From positions 631,645-695,644 of the forward strand of contig NZ_BSTN01000001.1 in the NCBI RefSeq assembly GCF_030269545.1: a stretch of DNA of 64,000 nt. Reading direction: 5' to 3'. Of this stretch, positions 32,787-42,595 are shown piece after piece; position 1 is the stretch's first letter, and every line of letters begins with the position of its first letter. Made by a program: the position numbers and the translations under genes. Source of the stretch: Actinomadura sp. NBRC 104425 (lineage in GTDB: Bacteria; Actinomycetota; Actinomycetes; Streptosporangiales; Streptosporangiaceae). The notes below the pieces were generated by a model, which ran no database searches, was not told the origin of the DNA, and saw only the letters and a program-made list of their open reading frames with translations.

Positions 32787-34967
32787 ATGAGTGATCCGAC
32801 CAGGCCGAGCGAAGACCCGCAGGCCGACCCCGAACCGACCGCGACACCGGACGCCGGGGGCGGCCCGCCCTCGCCCGGCTGGTCCGGCGCCGCGAACAGC
32901 GACGTGCTCGGCGCCTCGTCCGGTCACGCCGTGCCACCGCTGACCGGCAACACGCCCCCGTACGGCACGCCCCCCGCCGACGTGTCGCCCAACGGTGTGC
33001 CCGCTTCGGCTGCGACGCCGACCGAGGCTACGGGACCGCTCCAAATGGCCCCGCCCGACCGCACGGTCGAGCTGCCCCCGGACGCGGCTCGCGGCGCCCA
33101 CGCCGCTGGCCCGCAGGCGGCCCCCCAGACGACGACGCAGCTGCCCTCCGGCTCCGTCCCCACGGGCGCCGAGCAGACACCCCCGAGCGGCGAAGGCTTC
33201 GCCCACGGGGGCGCCACGCCGCGAAGCGGCAGCGCACAGGCATTCGGACACGGCACAGACGAGTCGCCCTCCGGAGCCCACCCGGCGTTCGCCGAACAGC
33301 TGCCCGGCGGCGAACATGACGGGTTCACCCAGGCGGGCACGACACCACGAAGCGGGGCCGCGGCGGCATTCGGACGCACCGCAGCGGACTCCGGAGCCCA
33401 CCACGCGCTCCCCGAACAGCCCTCGAGCGGCGAACACGGCGGCTTCGCCCACGCGGGCGCCACGCCGCGAAGCGGCAGCGCACAGGCATTCGGACACGGC
33501 ACAGACGAGTCATCCTCCGAGGCTCACCCCGCGTTCGCCGAACAGCCCTCGGGCGGCGAACACGGCGTGTTCGCCCACGCGGGCGCCGCGCCACGGAGCG
33601 GCGGCGCGGCGGCGTTCGGGCGCGCCGCAAAGAGCGAGTCCTCCGGAGCCCACCCGACGCTCGCCGAGCAGTCCTCGGGCGGGGGTCGGCACTCGGCGTT
33701 CGGCACGGCCGAACGGGACGCCGCGCCCTCGGGTGTGTCCACGGGCGGGTATCCGGCGGTGTCCACCGGCGGCCACCCGGTGGTGACCGGGGACCTGTCC
33801 GCCGCCGCGGGCAAGGGCACGACGGCGCCGGCGCCGCGCCGCAAGGAGCGCGACCCGTTCTTCGACAACGCCAAGTTCCTGGCGATCCTGCTGGTGGTGG
33901 TCGGGCACTCGATCGCCGGCCTGATGGACGTGCCGCTGGCGAAGGCGCTGTACTTCCTGATCTACATGTTCCACATGCCGTTGTTCATTGTGATCACCGG
34001 CTACTTCTCGCGGAACTGGTCGGCGTCCCCCGGCAAGGCGCGCAAGCTCATCACCAACGTCGGCGTCCCGTACGTGGTGTTCGAGACGGCCTACTCCACC
34101 TACGACTGGCTGGTCGGGCGCAACGACCTGGAGATCAGCCTGCTCAACCCGTACTACCTGACCTGGTTCCTGTGCGCGCTGTTCATGTGGCGGCTGTCCA
34201 CGCCGGTGTGGCAGCAGATCCGCTGGCCGCTGGCGGTGGCGGTGGGCTTCTCCCTCTTGTCGTACATGAGCCCCATGGGCGGCACGTTCGACATCCACCG
34301 GGTGATCGGGCTGCTGCCGTTCTACGTGCTCGGCCTGATGCTGCGGCCCGAGCACTTCGAGATCGTCAAGCGGCCGATGTCGCGGGTGCTGGGCGTGATC
34401 ATCATGGCGGGCGGGTTCGGCGTCGCCTTCCTGGCCATGAACCACATGTCCCGCAAGTGGCTCTACTGGAAGGACCCCCACGACGAGCTGGGGGTGGACA
34501 ACGTCACCGGCACCCTCATGCGGCTGGGCATGTTCGCCTGCGCGGTGACGCTGGTGTTCGCCTTCCTGTCGCTGGTGCCGCGGCGCCGCACGTGGTTCAC
34601 CGGCCTCGGCGCCTACACCCTGTACACCTACCTGCTGCACGGCTTCTACACGCGGCTGCTCAGCTTCCTCGGCTGGTGGCACCTGGACTGGATGAACACC
34701 ACCCCCGGCGTGCTGGTGGTCATCGCGGTCGCGCTGGTCGTCGGCACGGTGCTGTGCACCAAGCCGGTGGTGCGGTGCATGAGCTGGGCCCTGGAGCCCA
34801 AGATGACGTGGGCGTTCACGCGGTTCCGCCGCCCGGGCGGGACCCCCGCCAAAGCCAAGGGCAGGGCGCCGCGGCCGCCGCAGGGACCGCACGGCCCGCA
34901 GGGTCCGCCGAGCCCGGCGGGTCTCGCGGCCGCGGATGCGAAACCCGCTGAACCGGTTGTTCGTTAG
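32787..34967 (+). CDS. Membrane acyltransferase (acyltransferase_3, fucose-4-O-acetylase-like) with long repetitive N-terminus
   Basis: Residues 1-350 are hydrophilic, Pro/Ala/Gly/Ser-rich and contain four 40-42-residue repeats. From about residue 355 a typical acyltransferase_3 membrane domain follows: DPFFDNAKFLAILLVVVGHS with the catalytic His, FHMPLFIVITGYFSRNW, and about ten helices to residue 670. Such enzymes O-acylate sugars of surface polymers, often with acetyl-CoA. The cytoplasmic repeat tail is far longer than in usual family members (about 350-400 residues in all). It sits between the LCP gene and the first GT2-TagF fusion, so the glycopolymer is the likely acceptor. Confidence 0.82.
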   Translation: MSDPTRPSEDPQADPEPTATPDAGGGPPSPGWSGAANSDVLGASSGHAVPPLTGNTPPYGTPPADVSPNGVPASAATPTEATGPLQMAPPDRTVELPPDAARGAHAAGPQAAPQTTTQLPSGSVPTGAEQTPPSGEGFAHGGATPRSGSAQAFGHGTDESPSGAHPAFAEQLPGGEHDGFTQAGTTPRSGAAAAFGRTAADSGAHHALPEQPSSGEHGGFAHAGATPRSGSAQAFGHGTDESSSEAHPAFAEQPSGGEHGVFAHAGAAPRSGGAAAFGRAAKSESSGAHPTLAEQSSGGGRHSAFGTAERDAAPSGVSTGGYPAVSTGGHPVVTGDLSAAAGKGTTAPAPRRKERDPFFDNAKFLAILLVVVGHSIAGLMDVPLAKALYFLIYMFHMPLFIVITGYFSRNWSASPGKARKLITNVGVPYVVFETAYSTYDWLVGRNDLEISLLNPYYLTWFLCALFMWRLSTPVWQQIRWPLAVAVGFSLLSYMSPMGGTFDIHRVIGLLPFYVLGLMLRPEHFEIVKRPMSRVLGVIIMAGGFGVAFLAMNHMSRKWLYWKDPHDELGVDNVTGTLMRLGMFACAVTLVFAFLSLVPRRRTWFTGLGAYTLYTYLLHGFYTRLLSFLGWWHLDWMNTTPGVLVVIAVALVVGTVLCTKPVVRCMSWALEPKMTWAFTRFRRPGGTPAKAKGRAPRPPQGPHGPQGPPSPAGLAAADAKPAEPVVR
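33189..33680 (+). repeat. Four in-frame tandem repeats of about 120-126 bp
   Basis: Units begin at 33189, 33309, 33429 and 33555 and code for GE(G/H)xxFxxxGxxPRSGxAxAFG followed by a variable spacer with (S)GAHPxxxEQ. Units 1 and 3 are almost identical at the DNA level over more than 50 bases (GCGCCACGCCGCGAAGCGGC and onwards), while 2 and 4 differ more. That fits duplication of a two-unit block. Confidence 0.85.
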
Positions 34968-35075
34968 CCCGGTTGGCTACGCTGCCTAAGTCCCCGTGGG
35001 CCGCCCCCGCCGGCCCGGGTCGTCCCCTCAGCGTCCGCCGTCGGGCGCACCTTCGTCGGGAAAGCCGAGAGAACC

Positions 35076-38000
35076 TTGTCACCACTGCTGAGCGTCGTCG
35101 TTCCGTTCTACAACGTCGAGATGTACCTGCGGCCCTGCCTGGAATCGATCGCGGGGCAGACCCTGCGCGACCTTGAGGTCATCATGGTCGACGACGGGTC
35201 CACCGACGGCAGTGCGACGATCGCCAAGGAGTTCGCCGAGCGCGATGCCCGGTTCCGGCTCGTCCAGCAGGAGAACCAGGGGCTGGGCCCGGCGCGCAAC
35301 GCGGGCGTGCCGCACGCCACCGGCAAGTACCTCGCCTTCGCCGACAGCGACGACATCATCCCCCGCTACGCCTACGACCTGATGGTGTCGTCGCTGGAGG
35401 AGACCGGGTCGGACATCGCGGCCGGCGCGGTGCGGCGGTTCGGGGTGGACGGGCTGATGCACTCGGGCGTCCACATGAAGATCTTTCCGGTCGAGCGCAA
35501 GCGCACGCACGTGCGCGAGTTCCCCGAGCTGCTGCGCGACCGCACCGCCTGGAACAAGGTGTTCCGCCGCTCGTTCTGGAACCGGCACGACTTCAAGTTC
35601 CCGGCCGGCCTGTACGAGGACGCGCCGGTGACGATCCCCGCGCACGTGCTGGCCAAGCGGGTCGACGTGCTGCACGAGGTCGTCTACCACTGGCGGGTGC
35701 GCGAGACCGGCGCCCGGTCCATCACGCAGCGGCGCACCGAGCCGGGCAACCTGGGCGACCGCATCCGCTCGGTGCGGTCGGCGTCGCAGTTCCTGGCCGA
35801 GCACGCGCCGGACCTGAAGGACCGCTACGACGCCTCGACGCTGCGCGACGACATCCGCATCTACGTCAATATCGTCGACCAGGGCGACGACCAGTACCGC
35901 GAGACGTTCTTCGACATCGTCAACGAGTTCCTCGACACCGTCGACCCGAAGCTGTTCGACGACCTGCCCGCCATCGACCGGCTGAAGTTCCACGCGGTGC
36001 GGCAGCGGATGATGCCCGAGCTGGTGGAGATCGTGTCGTTCTCCAAGCGACATCCCGAGCGCACCAGCGCGATCCGCCGCGAGGGCTCGTCCGGCTGGTA
36101 CGGCAACTACCCGTTCCTGGGCGACCCGCGCTTCCCCGACCGGCTGTACGAGCTGTCGGAGGACGAGCTGGAGCTCAAGACCGGCATCGACGAGGTGCTG
36201 TGGCGCGACGGTCGGCTGCGCATCGAGGGCCACGCCTACATCGACCGGCTGAACGTGGCGTCCGCCGAGGACTCGGTGATCGAGATCGAGCTGCGCCGCC
36301 GGATGCTGCGGCTGTTCCCCAAGGTGATCCGGCCCAAGGTGGAGCGGGTGCGGCGCCCGGACGTGACGGCGGGCAGCGGGCAGGCTACCGCCGACCTGGA
36401 CTGGTCGGGGTTCGCGTTCGAGCTGGACCCGGCCAAGCTGGGCTCGGGGCACGGCAACTGGCACGTGTTCGTCACCGTCACCACGCACGGGGAGAAGCGG
36501 CGCGGCCGGCTCGCCAAGCCCAAGGGCGCCGGCCTGTGGCCCCCGGCTCACGAGGTGGCGCCGGGCCGCCAGGTCAAGCCCAAGTACACGCAGGCGCGCG
36601 AGCTGCTCATCGGCGTGCAGCCGATCCGCGCGCAGGTCACCGACGTGCGCGGCGGCGACGGCAGGGTCGAGCTGACCGGGTGGGTGCGGCGCGAGGACGC
36701 GGTGTACGTGACCGGCGGGCACCTGCTGGCGTCGTTCCGGCAGGGCAAGACCACGGTGAAGTTCCCGGTGAAGCACACCGGGTCGGGCGCCGGGGGCCGG
36801 GTGGAGTTCACCGCGTCCATCGAGCTGGCCAAGCTGGCCGAGCAGACCGGTTCGGTCGAGGCGGCGGTGACCGGCGACAGCATCGACTGGGACGTGTCGC
36901 TGAAGACCAAGGGGCGCGGCAAGCTGCGGCTGGGCGTGGAGGCCGACCTGCTCGGCCTGCGCGAGACGGTGGCGGGCCGCGAGTACGACGTCATCAGCAC
37001 CAAGTACGGCAACCTGACGCTGGTGGAGCGGTCGCCGCGGCTGGTGGTGACGGGTGTGCGCTGGCTGGAGGGCGCCACGATCGAGCTGACCGGCTCGTGC
37101 GCCGACCCGAAGACCCGGCCGGACCGGCTGGTCATGCGGCGGCGCCGCTCCACCAACACGCACCAGGTGCCGCTGACGTGGAACGGGGCCGAGTTCACCG
37201 CGCTGCTGGACGCCCGGTGGGAGTCGTTCGACGGGGCGCTGCCGCTGCCGAGCGGCCGCTGGGACCTGTACGCGCCCGGCCCGAACGGCGACGTGGCCGT
37301 CGGCATCGACCGGCAGACCCGCGCGGCGCTGCCCGAGCCCCGGTTCGTCGGCGTCCACGAGCTGGCGCTGCAGGTCAACCGGGACCTGCTGCACCTGTGG
37401 GTGCGCACGGCGCTGTCGGACGACGAGCGCGGCCCCTACGCCCAGCGCATGCTGCAGCGGCGGCACTTCACGTCGTTCAACACCGCGCCGCTGCGCGACC
37501 TGGTGGTGTTCGAGAGCTACTCGGGCCGCCGGCACGCGTGCAACCCGCGGGCGATCTACGAGGAGTTCAAGCGCCGCGACCTGGGCCTGGAGCTGGTGTG
37601 GTGCACCTCCGACGGGCAGTTCCGGGTACCGGACGGCGGCCGGACGGTGCTGCGCGGCAGCCGCGAGTACTACGAGCTGACGTCCGAGGCGCGGTTCATC
37701 GTCAACAACGGCCCGCAGATGCAGGGCTTCGAGAAGCGCCCCGGCCAGGTGTACCTGCAGACCTGGCACGGCACGCCGTTCAAGCACGTCGGCTACGACC
37801 TGCTGCAGGGCGGCCGGATCGCGGGCGGCATCGCCACGCTCGGCCAGTTCGTGGAGGACGTGCCGTTCTGGGACCACCTGCTGTCGGCCGGTCCGCACGT
37901 CACGCAGATCCTGCGCAGTGCGTTCCGCTACGACGGCGACGTGATGGAGACCGGGTACCCGCGCAACGACCTGCTGTTCGCCGAGGACCGGCACGAGCGG

Positions 38001-38573
38001 GCGCTGCGGGTGCGCGAGCGGCTCGGGGTGCCGGCCGGGCGCCGCGTGGTGCTGTACGCGCCGACGTGGCGGGAGGACGTGTGGCAGACCTCCGGCCGCC
38101 AGGCGGAGCTGGTGCTGGACACCGGGCGGCTCGCCGCCGCGCTCGGCGACGACCATGTGGTGCTGGTCCGCCAGCACCACATGGTGGCCGACCGCACGGT
38201 CGGCATCGGGGACCAGGTGGTGGACGTCACGCACTACCCGAACGTCACCGAGCTGTTCCTGATCGCGGACGTGCTGGTCACCGACTACTCGTCGGCGATG
38301 TTCGACTTCACCGCGACCGGGCGGCCGATCCTGTTCTACACCCCCGACCTGGACTTCTACCGGGACGAGCTGCGCGGGGTGTACTTCGACCTGGCCGAGG
38401 AGGCACCGGGGCCGCTGCTGACCGACTTGGACGAGGTGGTGGACGCGCTGCACCGCGTCGACTCGGTGGGCATCGAACACGCCGCCGCCTACCGGGCCTT
38501 CCGCGACAAGTACTGTCCGATGGACGACGGGCAGGCCGCCGCCCGGGTGGTCGACCGGCTGCTGGAGCGCTGA
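35076..38573 (+). CDS. Bifunctional GT2 glycosyltransferase / CDP-glycerol glycerophosphotransferase
   Basis: This encodes 1165 residues. The N-terminal GT-A domain has LSVVVPFYNVEMYLRPCLES, MVDDGSTDGS and the DxD motif in FADSDDIIPRY. A middle region of several hundred residues is beta-rich and lacks named motifs. The C-terminal 370 residues are a TagB/TagF-type domain: LQTWHGTPFKHVGYD, METGYPRNDLLF, LYAPTWREDVW and LVTDYSSAMFDF. Such enzymes polymerise glycerol- or ribitol-phosphate of teichoic acids from CDP-alditols at the cytoplasmic membrane face; the GT2 part may add sugar substituents. The start is TTG 35076, supported by the GT2 N-terminus (MSPLLSVVV) and GAGAG upstream. Confidence 0.88.
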   Translation: MSPLLSVVVPFYNVEMYLRPCLESIAGQTLRDLEVIMVDDGSTDGSATIAKEFAERDARFRLVQQENQGLGPARNAGVPHATGKYLAFADSDDIIPRYAYDLMVSSLEETGSDIAAGAVRRFGVDGLMHSGVHMKIFPVERKRTHVREFPELLRDRTAWNKVFRRSFWNRHDFKFPAGLYEDAPVTIPAHVLAKRVDVLHEVVYHWRVRETGARSITQRRTEPGNLGDRIRSVRSASQFLAEHAPDLKDRYDASTLRDDIRIYVNIVDQGDDQYRETFFDIVNEFLDTVDPKLFDDLPAIDRLKFHAVRQRMMPELVEIVSFSKRHPERTSAIRREGSSGWYGNYPFLGDPRFPDRLYELSEDELELKTGIDEVLWRDGRLRIEGHAYIDRLNVASAEDSVIEIELRRRMLRLFPKVIRPKVERVRRPDVTAGSGQATADLDWSGFAFELDPAKLGSGHGNWHVFVTVTTHGEKRRGRLAKPKGAGLWPPAHEVAPGRQVKPKYTQARELLIGVQPIRAQVTDVRGGDGRVELTGWVRREDAVYVTGGHLLASFRQGKTTVKFPVKHTGSGAGGRVEFTASIELAKLAEQTGSVEAAVTGDSIDWDVSLKTKGRGKLRLGVEADLLGLRETVAGREYDVISTKYGNLTLVERSPRLVVTGVRWLEGATIELTGSCADPKTRPDRLVMRRRRSTNTHQVPLTWNGAEFTALLDARWESFDGALPLPSGRWDLYAPGPNGDVAVGIDRQTRAALPEPRFVGVHELALQVNRDLLHLWVRTALSDDERGPYAQRMLQRRHFTSFNTAPLRDLVVFESYSGRRHACNPRAIYEEFKRRDLGLELVWCTSDGQFRVPDGGRTVLRGSREYYELTSEARFIVNNGPQMQGFEKRPGQVYLQTWHGTPFKHVGYDLLQGGRIAGGIATLGQFVEDVPFWDHLLSAGPHVTQILRSAFRYDGDVMETGYPRNDLLFAEDRHERALRVRERLGVPAGRRVVLYAPTWREDVWQTSGRQAELVLDTGRLAAALGDDHVVLVRQHHMVADRTVGIGDQVVDVTHYPNVTELFLIADVLVTDYSSAMFDFTATGRPILFYTPDLDFYRDELRGVYFDLAEEAPGPLLTDLDEVVDALHRVDSVGIEHAAAYRAFRDKYCPMDDGQAAARVVDRLLER

Positions 38574-38577
38574 CCGA

Positions 38578-38630
38578 GCGGGGTCCCTTCGGGTCATCCG
38601 GGCCCGTCCGGGTGGCCCGAGGGGACCCGC
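38578..38630 (+). terminator. Strong hairpin behind the GT2-TagF gene
   Basis: GCGGGGTCCC..TCGGG and CCCGA.GGGGACCCGC form a long, nearly perfect stem five bases after the stop codon, with a second small hairpin in the loop. There is no U-run. The remaining 260 bases up to the next gene at 38892 show no gene; a GAAAGGA ribosome site precedes that start. Confidence 0.55.
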
Positions 38631-38891
38631 CGATCGGCTTTGCGCGCGAGCGCCCCCGAGCCGTTGTGATCACCATAAGATGACAAACTGCGCGTTCACC
38701 CGGCGGACACCCCCTGTTGGAGCGGTAGCATCGTGCCCTCTCGGCCGACGGGAGCGCGCCCGGCTCCCGCGGCCGACGGCGCTCGGAGCCGCCAGGACGA
38801 ACCACCGGGACCGCGCACCGCGGGTCCACGTGGATTCGCGCCCAGCGACGGCGGGAAGCCTCCAGCCACAAAGTTGAAAGGACAGCTCTCC

Positions 38892-39905
38892 ATGGCGAAC
38901 TTCACGCTCGCGGACGTTCGAGAACGGACGTACAAGGCGCGTGACGCATGGTGGACCGTGCTGCTGGTCGACCCGCTGGCATCCCGTCTGGTGCGCTTCA
39001 CCGCCAACCGCACGAACATCACGCCTAACCAGCTGACCGTGGGGGCGCTGATCCTGGGGCTGGGCGCGGGGGCCTGCTTCGCGGTGGCCGAGTGGCCGTA
39101 TCTGGTGGCGGGCGCGCTGCTGTACCACCTGTCGTTCACGCTCGACTGCATGGACGGCAAGATCGCCCGGTTGAAGGGCACCGGGTCGGTGTTCGGCGCC
39201 TGGCTGGACTACATCTTCGACCGGGTGCGGGTGCTGGCCTGCGCGATCGCGCTGATGGGCGGGCAGTACGCGGCCACCGGCAACGTGGCGTACGTGTGGA
39301 CGGCGCTGGCCGTGGTGTTCCTGGACATGCTGCGCTACATGGACGCCTTGGAGATCTACAAGGTGCGCGGCCAGATGCGCAACAAGCTGCGGCAGCTGCA
39401 GGAGGAGGCGCAGACCCTGGAGGACGCCGCGCGGCACGCCGACGGCGCGGCCGAGGCCGGCGGGATGGGCGACGAGCTGCGGTCGGCGGCGGGCGCGCTG
39501 CGTCCCGACCCGGAGGCCGACATGGAGGAGCGGGTCGTCGGCGACGACCCCAACCAGCAGGCCAACCTGCTCATGCAGCAGGAGTTCAACCGGCGCTTCC
39601 CCTGGTACGCCCGGATCCGCAACGCGCTGCTGCGCGGCCGGATCCGCCCGCACCTGATCAGCGGCATCGAGTTCCAGATGGGCGTGTTCATCGTGGCCCC
39701 GCTGGTCGCGGCCGCGGTGCCGGGGGCGGTCATCCCGGTGACCATCCTGGCCGCCGCCGGGATGCTGGCCTTCGAGCTGGTGATCATCTACAAGTTCTGG
39801 CTGTCCAGCCGCGACTACAGCCGCACGGTGACCAAGCTGGAGCGCAAGATCGCCGAGTACCGTGCCCGGTTTCCCGAGCAGGTGACGGTCGCCGACCGGG
39901 TCTGA
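38892..39905 (+). CDS. CDP-alcohol phosphatidyltransferase family protein
   Basis: This 337-residue membrane protein carries the complete family signature DCMDGKIARLKGTGSVFGAW followed by LDYIFD, that is D-x2-D-G-x2-A-R-x8-G-x3-D-x3-D, which binds the CDP-alcohol and the metal. Flanking helices give about six membrane spans. An unusual insert of about 90 residues rich in Gln, Glu and Ala (MRNKLRQLQEEAQTLEDAAR...) lies in the second half. The family moves a phospho-alcohol from a CDP carrier to an acceptor; phospholipid or polymer priming would both fit here. ATG 38892 has GAAAGGA nine bases before it; the longer frame to 38733 is not supported. Confidence 0.87.
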   Translation: MANFTLADVRERTYKARDAWWTVLLVDPLASRLVRFTANRTNITPNQLTVGALILGLGAGACFAVAEWPYLVAGALLYHLSFTLDCMDGKIARLKGTGSVFGAWLDYIFDRVRVLACAIALMGGQYAATGNVAYVWTALAVVFLDMLRYMDALEIYKVRGQMRNKLRQLQEEAQTLEDAARHADGAAEAGGMGDELRSAAGALRPDPEADMEERVVGDDPNQQANLLMQQEFNRRFPWYARIRNALLRGRIRPHLISGIEFQMGVFIVAPLVAAAVPGAVIPVTILAAAGMLAFELVIIYKFWLSSRDYSRTVTKLERKIAEYRARFPEQVTVADRV

Positions 39906-39942
39906 CCGCCGGGCGCGCCCCTCGCCCGGCGCGCACCGGGCC

Positions 39943-39973
39943 GCCCGTCCGCGTTGACGCGGGCGGGCTTTTT
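39943..39973 (+). terminator. Intrinsic terminator
   Basis: GCCCGTCCGCG-TTGA-CGCGGGCGGGC is an 11-bp stem with one G-T pair and a four-base loop. It is followed directly by TTTTT, 38 bases after the CDP-alcohol transferase stop. It is the clearest rho-independent terminator in the window. Confidence 0.85.
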
Positions 39974-40168
39974 GCTGTGCGGTGAGTGATCAGGACGGGC
40001 CCCATCCTGGGCGTGCGCAGCGCGCGTTCATTCAGCGTTCACCGGCCGCGGCCGCGAGATCGAAGCGCATCGAAATAGTCCTCCGTCTCCTCTTGACGGT
40101 GATCGGCCGGTGAGCGTAGTCAAGTGGCCTGAGCGTTGATCGTGGCGGAGCGATGGGAGTGGGGCCGA

Positions 40169-40855
40169 ATGTTCAACAGAAACCGCATTTCCGATATGCG
40201 CGGCGGTCGGCACCGGCGGCCCCGCGCCGTCCGAGATACCTCGCCGCGTTACGGCGCCTGGGCCGGAATGGCGCTGCTGGCCACGACGGCGGGCGGCGTC
40301 TTTTACGGGATCGCCGAGACGCTGGGCGCGGGGAACGGTCCGCTGCCCGTTCCGCAGTCGCAGGCGATCGAGGCGTACCCGTCGCGGACGCCGTCGGCGA
40401 CACCGAGCGCCATCGTCCCGCGCAACACGCTCACGCCGTCGCCGAGCGCCTCCCCCGAGCGGACGCTGCTTGCGGAGCCGACGCCCGAGCGGACGCAGAC
40501 GGCACCGGCGAAGACTCGCACGCCCGCCGAGCGAGACGGCGGGCAGGAGCCGTCCGAGCCGACGAAGCCGTCGGCGTCGCCGGCACCGCCGTCGAAGCGG
40601 CCCATCGCCCTGCCGGAGCCGTCCGAGTCCGACCCGCCCGCGGGGAGGCGACAGGGCGTCGTCCCGCCGCAGTGGCTGAGGTACCCGCTGACACCGATGC
40701 CCGGATACCCCTACCCCTCCTACCCGTGGACGGCGTGGTGGTCCCCGCAGGACCGGCAGCAGTCGCAGTGGGGGCGGTCGCCGTACCAGGGGTGGTGGCA
40801 CGGATATTCCGCCGAGGATTCCTCCGGATTCGGCCGCGACGGCGGCCGCCGATAG
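40169..40855 (+). CDS. Membrane-anchored Pro/Ser-rich protein
   Basis: This 228-residue protein has a basic N-terminus (MFNRNRISDMRGGRHRRPRA), one membrane helix or uncleaved signal (YGAWAGMALLATTAGGVFYG) and then a long Pro/Ser/Thr/Glu-rich outer part. It ends in an aromatic segment with PGYPYPSYPWTAWW and WGRSPYQGWWHGYS. No enzyme motif is present. It could span the wall; the Tyr/Trp/Pro end may be sticky or wall-binding. ATG 40169 is chosen because GGGAG lies about ten bases upstream. Function unknown. Confidence 0.65.
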   Translation: MFNRNRISDMRGGRHRRPRAVRDTSPRYGAWAGMALLATTAGGVFYGIAETLGAGNGPLPVPQSQAIEAYPSRTPSATPSAIVPRNTLTPSPSASPERTLLAEPTPERTQTAPAKTRTPAERDGGQEPSEPTKPSASPAPPSKRPIALPEPSESDPPAGRRQGVVPPQWLRYPLTPMPGYPYPSYPWTAWWSPQDRQQSQWGRSPYQGWWHGYSAEDSSGFGRDGGRR

Positions 40856-41188
40856 GCATCCTGCCATCTAGCAGGCGAATTACGGCATATGCCGGGAGGG
40901 TGCCAATAGCGGCATTAGGTATGGCGCGGCGAGCGCCGGGCCGACCACGCCCCGGAGTGCGCGTCCAGCCCCCCGGCGGGAAATTGCCGCGTTATCCGGC
41001 GGGCACGCGGGCGGACGGATGCCCGCCTTTTCATAAACGCCGCCGTTCGCGAAAACGTCCCCGGCGGAGCTCCATTCACGGGCGGCGCCGCGCCGGAACC
41101 GCCGCACGCCATCGAACCGTCCGGCCGTGTGCCGCGTACTGCTGGACGTGCCTGAATATTCGGCCCGCACGCACGGAAGGACGGCCCG
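40856..41188. other. Intergenic region of 333 bp, no gene seen
   Basis: No frame with a ribosome site or a known motif is present on either strand. A GGAAGG ribosome site for the kinase-like gene lies at its right end. No hairpin with a U-run is evident. Confidence 0.5.
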
Positions 41189-42595
41189 ATGAGGCCGGGC
41201 CTTCGGCTCACCGAGCGTTACCGGCTGATGGAGCGCCTCGACGACGGGGACGCCATGGAGGTATGGCGGGCCTGGGACGAGGTGCTGAGCCGGTCCGTCG
41301 CCGTCAAGCTGCCCGCCCCGTCCCGGGCGGCCGGCGGCGCCCGCGGCCGGGCGTTCCACGAACTGGCGAGCCGCGCCGCGGGCGTGCGGCACGCCGGCTT
41401 CGCCGCCATCTACGACTGCGACCAGACCCGCGACGCCGCCGGACGCGCCACCCCCTACCTGGTCACCGAGTACCTGGAGGGCGAGACGCTGGCCGCGCGC
41501 ATCGACCGGGCCCCGCTGCCCACCGCCGAGGCCCTGGAGATCTGCGCCCGGGTCGCCACCGCGCTGGCGGTCGCGCACCGCGACGGCGTGACGCACGGCG
41601 ACCTGACGCCGCGCCGGATCTTCCTCACCCCCGGCGGCGTCAAGATCGTGGACGTGGGCATCGGGGCGGTGCTGCGCGCCGCGGCGGACCACGGGTCCGG
41701 GGCGCTCGCCCGGACCGCCGACCCCGAGCCCGCCACGCCGTCCGACCTGCCGGCGGCCGACCGGGCCGACGACGTCCTGGCGTTCGGGATGCTGCTCACG
41801 ACCTGCCTGCACGCGGGTGCGACGGCCGCGCGCGTGCCCGACGAGGTGACGATCCTGGCCTACGAGTGCCGCGCGTCCGATCCGCTGCAGCGGCCGTCCA
41901 TGAGCCGCGTCGCCGACGTGCTCGCCCGCGCGACGGCGCCGCCCGCGTCCGCCCGGAACGAGACGGCCCTGGCGAGCCTGTTCGCCGGAGACGCCTGTGC
42001 CCCGCCGAAGCCGGAACCGGAGCCGGAGGACCCGGGCCCGCAGCAGGACGACAGGCGGACGGAGTACCTGCCCGCCCCGCCCCCGCCCGAGGACGCGCCT
42101 CCCAGCCGTCGGCCCGCCCTCATCGCGGCCGCCATCGCCGCCGCCGCCGTGATCACGGCGGCGCTCGTCGCGCTGAACCGCCCGCCGCCCGCGTCCAGGG
42201 AGGCCGCCGCCCCGCAGCCGCCCCCCGCCGCCACCGCGCCCACCGCCACGCCCACCGAGCCGACCGCCCCGGCCCCCGAGCCCACCGAGACCGCGTCGTC
42301 CGGGCCCTCGGCCACCGGCCGGGCCGTGGACACCAGCACCCTCGGCGTCCTCGGACGGCTGCAACCGCTCGTGGACCACGGCCGGGCCAGCGGCCGGATC
42401 CGGGACGACGTGGCCCTCGACCTCACCAACCTGATCAACAACCTGCGCAACGAAGTCGCCGCGGGCCGTGCCGTCGATGTGGACGCCCGGGTGGCCGAAC
42501 TGCGCCGCAAGATCGACACACGGCTCCGGGAGCGCGCGCTGACCGCGGACGCGGCCGCCGAGCTGACCGGCGTCCTGGACCAGCATGGCGGATGA
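41189..42595 (+). CDS. Transmembrane pseudokinase of the PknB type
   Basis: This 468-residue protein has an N-terminal protein-kinase fold, but the key motifs are altered. The Gly-rich loop reads LDDGDAMEVWRAWD. The catalytic loop is HGDLTPRRIF at residue 136 on, where HRDxKxxN is expected, so the Lys and Asn are lost. DFG is DVG at 155-157. The VAVK lysine near residue 40 remains. Weak or absent kinase activity is therefore expected. A Pro-rich linker, one membrane helix (about 310-335) and an outer domain of about 85 residues follow (LGVLGRLQPLVDHGRASGRI...). That outer domain is repeated in the next gene, whose ATG overlaps this gene's end by 11 bases. Confidence 0.8.
   Translation: MRPGLRLTERYRLMERLDDGDAMEVWRAWDEVLSRSVAVKLPAPSRAAGGARGRAFHELASRAAGVRHAGFAAIYDCDQTRDAAGRATPYLVTEYLEGETLAARIDRAPLPTAEALEICARVATALAVAHRDGVTHGDLTPRRIFLTPGGVKIVDVGIGAVLRAAADHGSGALARTADPEPATPSDLPAADRADDVLAFGMLLTTCLHAGATAARVPDEVTILAYECRASDPLQRPSMSRVADVLARATAPPASARNETALASLFAGDACAPPKPEPEPEDPGPQQDDRRTEYLPAPPPPEDAPPSRRPALIAAAIAAAAVITAALVALNRPPPASREAAAPQPPPAATAPTATPTEPTAPAPEPTETASSGPSATGRAVDTSTLGVLGRLQPLVDHGRASGRIRDDVALDLTNLINNLRNEVAAGRAVDVDARVAELRRKIDTRLRERALTADAAAELTGVLDQHGG

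Noticed and set aside
35079..38597. A 1172-residue minus-strand frame opposite the GT2-TagF gene
   Set aside because: It is a His/Gln/Val/Arg-rich mirror of the plus-strand coding sequence, with no motifs. The plus-strand product has all TagF and GT2 motifs.
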